Source: Dimorphilus gyrociliatus (Eukaryota; Annelida; Polychaeta; Dinophilidae). From it: a stretch of DNA of 64,000 nucleotides. The stretch spans positions 979,376 through 1,043,375 of the forward strand of contig CAJFCJ010000014.1 of the NCBI GenBank assembly GCA_904063045.1, read 5' to 3'. A model generated the notes under the pieces. The model saw only the letters and a list, made by a program, of their open reading frames with translations, was not told where the DNA came from and searched no databases. Shown in pieces: positions 46,701 through 58,000 of this stretch. The stretch's first letter is position 1. Every line of letters starts with the position of its first letter. Both the position numbers and the translations under genes were made by a program.

Positions 46701-49700
46701 CAACACCAATCATCGAATAAGTCTTGCCTGTTTGGAATAGTTTAAAATTGGACCATAAACATAAACATATACTACACTTGAGTATGGCTACTCGAAATCG
46801 GTCGTAAATTTCGCTGAAATCTGACAGGCGAAGAAATGTCAGACAGGCGCCGAATAAAAGGAAAAAAAGAGAGAGAGAGAGATACAGATTGATAGAGAGG
46901 GAGAAGGTGAAAAAGAGATGGAAGTTAGAAAGTGTGAAAAACATAAAGAATTTTCGTGGTTGGCTAGCGGAGAATTTTCTCTTCCTTCCTGACTTATTCC
47001 ACTCCCACCCCCTACCACCCCCACACTATTTTTCCCTCGACTGCAAATAGAATGTTGCTGACTATTTGCGCCCTTCCCCAGTCACAATCAACGAAATCTA
47101 ATAATCTGCCGAGGCCTAGATCGTGAGAGCGTTTCTTCCTTTCGTCGCGCGTCTTATAATTCGATTGTCGAACGCCGACCAGAGACGAGTGACGAAAATT
47201 TTCTATCTATCATCTATTTTGCCACCCCTTCTCTCTACTATTTCTTTCAATCTTTCTACAATCTTTTCTCCCATTTTCCCCTTTCCTATTTCTTTCGCCT
47301 ATTAATCTATATTCGCTCTCTTTTCTCTATTTATTTTATAGAAAACACGGAAATGGAAAGTCCATCGGGCGTTTAGTAGACGCTAAGCTTCTTATACAGA
47401 ATCGAACGTACCCAATCTGGCGTGACCATAGCAGAATAGACAACCATCGGCACCGTTAACTACCGACTGGATAATTTCTACAAGGCAGGTCGAATTCATC
47501 TCAGAGAGCATTGCATCCTGACCAAAGATAGCATCAAATGAAAAAGTTTTAGGAGGTGCAGGAGCCATATTCCTTCTATGAGCGGATGTAGGATAGCCAG
47601 TAACAGAGGGGTCAAAGACGGTGACTTGCTTCGCCCTTGTATCAACTGATAAGTAGGATTGTGATGCATTGTTTGAATGTTCAACTGGACATATTCTAAG
47701 CATAACTCGGACCTGTATAATAAACAAATCAATCTTTAATACCATCGTTTTCAAAAATGACAAATGATTAATAAGAAGATATAAAAACAGACTATGATAG
47801 AAATAGGAAAAGTCGACCAAAATTGGACGGTCGATTATGCAAATCGCTACGACAAACTTAATATATCCGCCTATATAGGCTAGGGCTTGAGAGCTAGCCT
47901 TTAATATAACAAGCGCAATAAACGTTACTCGTATAATATTGTCAAGAACAGCTGCGTACGACTTGAGGCAAAGGATGGTCGAATAGAAAAAGAGAATGGA
48001 GTTGAAGAAAAATATTACAACAAGAAACAGGAGAATGCGGGAAAAAATGATAAAAAAATAAACCGTAAAAACTATATGCAATTATGTAAATATACAAATA
48101 TATAGTATATTTCTATATATATGTATATAAATACAGTAAATGTATATATATATTTATATATACAGTGTATACAGTATACTGTATAAAGGAATTCGTCTCA
48201 GGAAGGAAACATAGTCACCTAAAACGACTATCGAACGTTTTTTTTATCTCTCTCCTTCTTTTCCCTCCAGTTTTTCTTTCTTTCTCTATTTCTCTACCAT
48301 TACAATTCTATCTATTTATTACACTTTAGACATAAGCTCATGATAGTTTGTATATATAACTTATAACTACTATGTATAATCGCATTTTTCACGTCTTTAT
48401 ATAAATATATAATACAGAGATCTATATGCGCATTTCTTAGTCTTTATTATCTCTTTCTTTTCAATGAATAGGCCTGTATTGGAGCTATACACAACGAACG
48501 TTGCGTGTTGCAAAACCCTGTCACACAACCGTTATCTTCGTCTAAGAAAAAAATCACCTGACGACTTGCCAAACTATTCCACTTTTCTCCATCTAAATAG
48601 AATCCTTGAGGCGAAATAGAGAAATTTACGTCTTGTAAAAAAAAAAGAAACAGGAAAGAGGAAGAAAGAAAGTGGTAGGTCGAAGTTTTTAAAAGAGGCA
48701 TAACGGAAGATAGGGAAAAAAGTAACGAAACGGACTGGGATGGAGGATATTGGAGGAAAAACTGTACAGGAGGGACAGAAAAAAAATAACATAAAGACGT
48801 CTTTTGGCTGTCAGGGCCGATTTACTCCCTTCAATATATTTATATCGGAAAAATCGATCGGTCGAGAATATCAACAATCTGACCACAAGACGTCCAGCGA
48901 GACGCCTAAGCAAATTCATCGATTTGCACCACGTTGGTCCAGCTGCTCTTGACGTCTTGATAAATAGACGCCGACGTCTACTATATACATTCTATTCGTT
49001 GGTAATATATATGTGTGTTTTATATATACTGTATATATATAGTTTATTACTGTATACACACTATATATAAATAGTATATATTATATGTATTATACTGAAT
49101 ATACAGAAATTACAGAAAAGTATATAGAATAAACATATACGTGGTCAGCTCTTTCGATCGACTTCGATGCTAGGCCTACACCGAATACGTTATAAGCGTC
49201 TAGAGCCCACTCGAGAACTACTGCGTATCTACTTAACAATACGACGCTATCTTATTGCAGTTGGTCTACTGCATAATTACGAAGCGCAGCTGCATATAAA
49301 ACGAACTCGTCGCAGTCAGCGACGTCCATCTCTTGGAAACAAACTCATCCAATTATAACAATTGATCAAAGCCGCTCATCAATCAACTAAAACTACCGCA
49401 ATCACACTAGCCTTCTACTTACTGCAATAAACAAGTAAATCTAGCTACTATGGCACGGTCTCTTTTTATTTCATTACTCCTTCTCGTATATACACGCATT
49501 CGCTTAATCTCGTTTCTATTTGATACAAATTCGGCGGTATCCGACATAGTTGCCTTGGAAACGCTACTGTCATACAATATAAAATGCTTTTTAAAACGAC
49601 TAAGCTAAACTGTAAAACAAAAAGAACAAAAAAAAAATGGAAAACAAAAATCCGTCACGAAATATTCTAATCACAATCCCAGCCCCGCTCGCGTCTAATT

Positions 49701-52700
49701 GGCGTCGAACGAAACAAGCTATATCCGAATTATGCGAAATATCGGTAGATGCGTCTTATCGGGCGCAATTCACGTCCCATGGGCGTCATTTAGAACGTCC
49801 GCTTTCGATACGCAGTAGCGGAATGTACATATACATGCACACCGATCGTATACGATTCTTATTGATGAATATACAATCTACACTTGAGTAGAGTAGAACG
49901 TCAGGTGCTTTTAGTACAATCCAATTAGTCTTACGCTCAGGTATATAGGCGTCTAACGGCGTTTAGAATATAGAGGTTAAATAGCGTCGAAATGAGTAGA
50001 TAGTCCTAATTAGAATGAAAGAAAATAAAAGAAAATTTTTACCTTTCCAGATCCAGGACTTCCGTTCGTCCTGACACCATTCCGAAGAAGACATGGAGGT
50101 GCAGAAGGAGGATTAGCTCTTATAATCTCTCCAAAATTAGTAGGGAAAGACGTAGGGGTAGATGGTTGTTGTTGACGTTTCTTTTTACGTTGCGAGGTTG
50201 TGAGTTTTTGTGCAGCCCTAATCGTAAAATTAAAAGAAATTGCAATGATTACATGGTAAAAAATAACAATAAATAAGGATGTAATAAAATTTTATAGCGT
50301 TTATACGTATATTTTATCAATTTATCTATAAATATGTCTTATATATGTGTATACGTATATATCGATATAGATTTATATCTTATATTTATAAATTTATATA
50401 TGAGAGAGATAAATAGCGAGGGAACGGGGAGTAGACAAAGCAATACATATAGACAGCTTATAGATGAGGCAAAGACGTACGCGTAGGAATAAATATTAGA
50501 TGACAACCGGTGGCAATAATACTAAAAAGGTTGACACTCGTTCGATTCTCCGGAGAGGATTGTGTAGGCTCAATTAGTCACCTGCGCAAATTAGCCATAC
50601 CACCTCTCCAAAGCCGCAAGAATTGTGACCTCTAGATAACTGAATAACCTCTTTTTTAGCAACTTCCACCCGTTCCCTTAATATCTGTGCATCGTCACAA
50701 TCATTCCCCTCCGTCCTCCAGCCAATCTTCCCGCCCATAAGCACGTAATAACAATAGCAATAATAGTAATAATCCCAAAGAAAAAATTGCTACGTTAGTG
50801 TATGGGCAATAAAGATCAGGACGGTTGGGGGAAAAAAATGGGAATTAACGAACAGAGTCTGCTTTATTTCTTTTTTTTCTGTTGAAAAGGGAGCGTTATC
50901 GTCCCAACCATTAGAAAAACGAGACCAATGGGAGAAATAATAAAATAAAAGGGCGCTGACGGAAAAAACTTGGCTTATGTATTGTCCTTTTTTTTAATAA
51001 AAAAAAACACGCAGCATTGATAATGCAGGAGTAAAGAACGCGAGCCGCATTGCAGATATTCGGTCAAGCGAGAATATGTCGGCACGTGTTTAAGGGGGAG
51101 AAAGAAGGGTGTTTGACGATGGAAAAAAATTGAGAAAATAACACAAGGTATAGCAGATTTAGTCAACAATATCGTATACAGACCCGACCGATAAGCGCAC
51201 ATGACGGCGTTCAATTGGGCATACATTCTAACGTGACGCCGACAATAAGATTCGCTGAGTATAGACGGCGTACGGTACGCAAACATTCCCTCTTTTCCCT
51301 CTTCTCCTAATACAAACAACTGCAATTTTTTTTCTCTCACCACCTCTTGTCAAATGTCATCAGCGTAAATAGAATGGTCCTAGTCCGACCGTCATTAGAC
51401 CGTCTCTCAACACCTGCCAACCGCATTATGTATAGGGCTAATTATATATAGGCGCCATGTGCTAGGTTCAGATGATATACGGTCCATTAGATAGCCGCAA
51501 TAACGCCTGTAGATAAAAACGAATTTTGGACAGATGCTTCGTCGGGGCTTTTTCGGCTCCCGCGAGATGGTGCGAGAAAAGAGCGAGAATTGGTAGGGAG
51601 AACTCGTTGCGTAACTGGCCTATGGGAGTCGTTTTTGTCAGTGCTAGTTGTACATGAGCTAATACAGGCAACGTTCGATTTCTCTTAAACTGATTACTAG
51701 TACTTGTATAGGCCGTAATCGAGTTTTGTCGCGGGACTAAAAAAAGAGAAAGGGGGAGGGAAAGAAGGAGGTTTAGAAAGGCGTACGTATACTACGCTAC
51801 GCGTAATTTATCATTAGTATACACTTAACACCATTCGTACAACAACCCAGGCATAATGTAGTATATTATGGAATATGTATCTTCTGCTGTTATTCGTTTT
51901 TTTTTCTTTGCCTTTCACTCTTTCTCTCTCTTTTTTTCCAACGTGATTCTTTTCTGCAGTAGCCTCGTATATATTTGCAGAGCTAACGCGTTCGCTGCAA
52001 CAAATCTCCTCCACTAGCGCACGTGTAAACAAGCGGCTCGATAAGACTATAAACACTGATAAATATCGCTAACAATGTTTCCAAGAGCTCGTTGATACGG
52101 TCACCTGGCATCCACTCTTTTCCAGTATTCCAGACTCGTCGTCTAATTTTTTTTTATCTGACTAAAATACGCTTAATCTAATCGGCTGTAAGCCCCTGAC
52201 CGTTACAAGACCGTCTATTACGTAGTAAAGGAGAGAAAAGTTGGAATATAACTACTCTAAATAAATTACTGTTAGAGAGTTGAACATTTTTATTAAAATA
52301 AAGTTATAAAGTATGGTCATTCGAATATATAGAAGTGTAAATAAGAATGGATAAGGGGAAAAATTGATTATTACTTTTCCATTTATAAATATATCAATAA
52401 TTTTTTTTATCCCTGGTTTTTTTTTTAAAAAAAACTATCTAAAATTTGCTTTAGTTGGAATTCTACACCAGTTAAAATTAAAGAACAAGCTTAATATTGT
52501 TAATTAACTGTAAGGAGTACGAGTATTGTTTTATAGGGCGTGGTTTAAGGTTGGTACAAGGCGTTAGGTCTTTCTTTCATTATTTAAAAATATAACAAAA
52601 AGTAGGAGTTATAAAGAAAAAGAACTTAAAATATAGGTGAGACATATAGACATAGAATATAAGAAAGAGTAGTATATGGGTGAGAACCTTCTTAAATCTT

Positions 52701-53867
52701 TTTTTTAAGAAAAAAAAGGGCATAGTTACGAATAAGTAAGAAAAACATGAAAAGGAAAAATCCCTTACCTCCTAGGGGGAATCGTCATAAACCAATTGGC
52801 GTCGTCGGCCGAAGAGTCGGTTTCGGAACGAACGCCGTCGAACTCTTTGTAATGACCGAACGATGAATTCATTTCATGATCCTCGTTTTTTATTGAACAA
52901 GCAGGGCACGAAGTAAAAGATACAAACGAAAGGGTCCGTAGCCTCAGCACAGTTCGTATAAAAGAATAATCATAAAAGAAACTAAAACTCTCACTCTCTA
53001 TATCGCTCCCGCGACTTGCGGCGAAAACTACTGCAATAGGCCAACTGCAACGGCGCCGTTGACCAATTGAGTTTGGTTGAGGCGCCCTCTGGCGGAACAC
53101 GTCGCCAATAAAGAAACACGTCGAGTAAAGAGAGCCGCTCGGTGCCCCTCTGTACACAAGCTGGGCAGAGAATCGGGGCGTTCGGCATCGCTGGTTCGCG
53201 TCCAATTAAGCCTAGAATCCATTAGAAGCCGTCGCCACCGACGGAAGTTGGACGAAGATGGATTTCGAAAGGGGGATTTGCATATTATAGAGTAGTGTTT
53301 TATTTTTTTTCCCGTACATGTGTGCGCATTGATCATAGGCATCTGGTGGCTGGGAATTGATCTATAAAAACTACTAAACTTGGTAAATGGGCCCTAAAAT
53401 ATTCTCCTCTCGTATAATTAAAAGAAAAGTCCGACAGAAGGTGAAAGAGAAGGCTGGGGCGTCTTGGCAATCTAGAGAGCAATGATGCCTCTCCTCCTCT
53501 TGGGAATTCCTTTCGTAGGCCGCGACTGCAAGCATGCATGTTTGATCGGCACCAATCTAAACTGTTGATTCTCAACTGCATCACGTTTCTCTTTCGTACG
53601 CGTTTATTAGATTTGCATGCAAACTTTTTTCCTTCTCTTTCCCTTTTTTTTTACTTCTTACTAGGCCTACATATTTTTGACGATCAATATATTAAGTAAC
53701 AGAGTAACCGTAGTATATAGTTGTATATAAATATATGGATCGATCCGAAAAAAAGCCCGGCTTTATTTTATCCATTAGGTATTATATAGTAGTATATTAA
53801 TGGTATCTACGTTAAAAAGTAGGCTTTCGTACAGTAAATATATATATAAATACTTTTATCTATACAT

Positions 53868-53917
<50 letters not shown>

Positions 53918-55049
53918 AGGTGATATCGTGAGAATATAAAGAAAGTCTAATTAAATCAATTATAGGTAAATAATAAGTTGTTTTTTAAAAATAAGTATAC
54001 GTATGTTTGAATTCCACCTATAAATCGATTAGTTCATGGTGCAAAGTTTATAATTAGTGGAGAATTGAGACTTATGAATATTAATTTCGTTTGTTTAAGC
54101 CGCTTGTTTAACAAAGCCGCACGTGCAGTATGCATAGTTTTTCCCTTCCAATGCAGTTGGTAAATAGAATTTTTTCGCACTGCAATGGAACTATGGAAAT
54201 AATGAAAAAAACAAAAGAAAACTAAAGGGATAAGTTGAAATGAGAATGAGAGGGCTAAGGGGCGGGGGTTAAGGGTTGGTATTTTTTTTATGTTTGTAAT
54301 AGGTGGGAGAAGGGGTGAAGGGTGGACGATGATGTAATAGTATACATATTGCAGAATTGGAAACGTAAAGGGGGGCTCTTTGCAAATGTTCATTTGCATA
54401 ATGGCATAAGTCAATTCGATCGCCCCGGTTTAGCGGAATTTGTGGAACGCCTTTTTTCTCGAAATATTCAAATAGAGACTTCAAAGCCACTTGCCACACG
54501 GCTCCCTTAATTGAAAAAACGAACATCACGTGCCCAACAGAACGAGGATGGGGCTACCATATTAAAAGGGAAAGGGTAGGAAGTTTGATATTTTCATCGA
54601 AGCCGAAGGGCTTCTGAAACTGGGTTTTAGAATGGTTCAACCGGAAAATCGTCTATTGAATAGCCACCTTTAAAGCACCCTACCACCACTTTAATTACTT
54701 AATTAGGAACTTAAAATACCCACCTGGCGAAGAACGATGCAGCGGCAACAGCTGACGAAGAACCGCTACTTGAAGTAGGTGATAAAGGACGGTCGTAGTT
54801 GGAGTTTAAGGCAAGCATGTTAGGCCGAACCGGCTGCGGTAGCCTTGAAGAATTATTGGCTAAGGCTTGTTGTTGTTGCTGGACAGTAGAGGAACGATGA
54901 AGAAGAAGCGGAAGAAGTAAAAAAAGGACAGATTATTCATCATTATTTTAATATGTTTACAAATTATTGAATAGGCATTCGATTAGCTGTCGACACCTGT
55001 CATTCGCCTTCGATTTGCCTCTGTTCTTTTTTATGTTTGATTTTTTCTT

Positions 55050-55099
<50 letters not shown>

Positions 55100-58000
55100 T
55101 CTTTCATTCTTACTCTGCTAGTATTCCCTCGCCGAAAAGCTCTATATCTACCTAACCTTCCTACACCCCTACACATATATATTTCTCTATCCCTTCACAC
55201 TCAATTAGTGTCATCACCAAAATGATGCGATTAAGTCATCGAAGCGCAAACAACGCGTCCTTCTCGGATTTCAAAAGTTCTAACGGCGTTAATCCGCAGT
55301 CAACAATACAGTTTCCGACTGATTTGCATACATAAATAACGAATTCGTTCCTAATTGAGCAATCATCGATCTTCTATACTTCTTCGTAATTAAAACGCTC
55401 TTTTCTCATGCTATCCGACAATATTCTAATATTGACTCTCAGACGGTCTTTGACGATATTTAGTAATCTGCTGTTTGTTTAACGGGATTAGATCGGATTA
55501 AATTACCCTAGTATTCATAATATCGCAGCGTCCCCTCCCCCCCACTACCCTCTTTTTCCCTGTATTTCTACAAGGTATTTACTTAATACTATTTCCTTAA
55601 TAATAATAAATAATAAACACAGCCAACCCTACAAAATATATGCGACCACCACCAACAGATTATATTGTGTAATTAATTAAAAGTAAGAGAAGCAAAGAGG
55701 CGTCGAAGCGTAAAGAACGCTTTAACGGCGTCAAAAAAAAGTTGACGAATGACGCCGGACGATCGTTCAACCGGAAACAATGCCCTAGAGACAATCGGTG
55801 ACGGGGCGTTCCTCGCGCTAATTGCTCAACATATAAAGTAATAGAATAAAATAAATAAGTTTAAATTGAATTAATATATCCAATAAGTGGTATATTAATT
55901 AAAGTAATAATAAATTAAATAGATTAATTAAGTACATACTTGCATTTTCTTTGACGCCCAAGCGTATTTTTGTTGAAGTTCATGATTGGAAGACTTAAGG
56001 GAATGATACCTTGATGATCTGTTTTAAAGAAATTTAAATGATTAAACAAAAGAAACTTTTAATAAATAAGGAAATAAAGAAAAAAAAACCGTTTGAAATT
56101 CTATTCTAATCAACCTATGTAATTACATACGTAGTTTGTTTATGAATTTTTCGCTTGATTAATTCTATAAAGAATTGCCTGTCTAATTACTAAACATTCG
56201 TTCGAAGTAGTAATACAAAGACTATTACAATCGTTCATTGTTCTCTTCCCTTTTACAAAATTCTTTTTTTTCTCTTTTTTTTCTTCTTCTTCTTTCTATA
56301 TACAGTATACATAATATACATCTATTTGAACGGTGTTCATCTATTATATATAGGCCTATGTAAATATCTAGACGAAAGAAAGAAAAGTGCAATCTCTAAT
56401 AGAATAACACGGGTCTGAATAAGAATAATATTTGTCTATTTCTTTTACGACACTAGTTTTTACGTCCTACGTCAATATTTTAATAGTTTATTATATATTA
56501 TTTCTAGACCTATACATACTACCGCAAGAAGGGAAAAGAGAAAACCGCAAAAATGAGACAAGCTTATATCCACTCATATAGATCCGATCGACTGAAGAAG
56601 AGAGAAATAAAAAAAAACTATAGGAAAAAAGAACTTATTCGACGGTTGGGGGCGTAAAAGAGTTAATATATATATATATACTATATGAGACACAATGTAC
56701 CAATATTATTTATATATATATCGTTATGATGTATATTTATATAGTTGGTTGTATAGGCTACATACAATTATATATATATACAGTATATATAAATACAAAT
56801 GATTATAAACAAACTTATTCATTTATGTATACATTGCATAAGTATGTATACGATTCCTCTCTCATTCACTCTCAATCTCTCGTTATCCTATACACTACAA
56901 ACCTAAAACTACAAAGGCCTATACATAATTGATACGGGTTAATTAATCGCGTGATAAACGTTAATAACGGCGACATTCTTGGTGGCACTAGAAAAATTTA
57001 CATATATTCCTCATTCCACCGCCCTGACGATGATTATTCGTATTACAGTCGCGTTTTCGCCCGTCAAACGCAATGTTGCTTTTTTCCTTTCCGCTTTCTT
57101 TCCATCTCAATTCCCTTCCTTACCCGAAATGGACCCTTCCTCCTCTCTATTACTATCTAACTCATTCTCATTCCTTTCGTATCGCATTCTCTTTCTCTCT
57201 TTTTTTTTTCTTTATCAATCCTATTTTTGAGTTTTATTTCTTTTTTTAGTCTATTAGCTTGACGATCGAATTTGCCAAACCTAGGCCTATTTAGAGAGTC
57301 ATAAATAGAATAACGTGTCCGCTTTTAGGCGATCGATAACGACTACGTTCAAATTGCACGTGCTACGGTTTAAGCCGCTATTAAAAACGCGTTAAAGCGG
57401 GCGTTAAAGAATTGAGATATAGAGAGATTACTATTTCAAACGATAGAGGGGAAGAGTTGAACAATAAGTAATTAAAAAGAAAAAAGTAACATAAATTCAG
57501 GGTATTACTATGCTAATATATTAGAAAACAGCGTAAAAAGGCGGCCGATTGATAAACGAGCGCGACTATCAGTCCGAATCTAAGTAGTAGCTTATCGGTA
57601 GACGGCGAAGGAAGGCCGAAGGGACGCCTTTATGCATGATGCATAACGCCATTTCGGGCGCGGACGACCGGAACCACGCCGGGCGTTTCTCTTTTCTTCT
57701 ACTTGTTTTTTTTATTACCCTTTTAATCATACAATTTTCAATTATTTTTACACGCTCTTATTTGTTTTTTCCTCTTCTCTTCCCCCTCCCACTCTCCCCC
57801 TTTCTTCCTTTCTTCCTTATTTAAAAGTGAAAGGTAAGAAGTTTGAGAAAAAAAACAAAATTAAACTTAAAACAGTCTTAGAAAGGGAATGACTAAGAAG
57901 AATAAATAGATATTTTGAGGAAGTGGTGGGAGGAAAGGGGGAGCCAGGGGAGAGGCGATCCCCTTTCTTTCTTTCTTTCTTTCTATCATAGTATTTTTTT

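Noticed and set aside
48447-48701. Possible KIF26 cassette exon or nested gene on the - strand
   Set aside because: It has a strong acceptor-like tract, but the frame needs phase 1 whereas both flanking KIF26 exons use phase 0. No homology was recognised.
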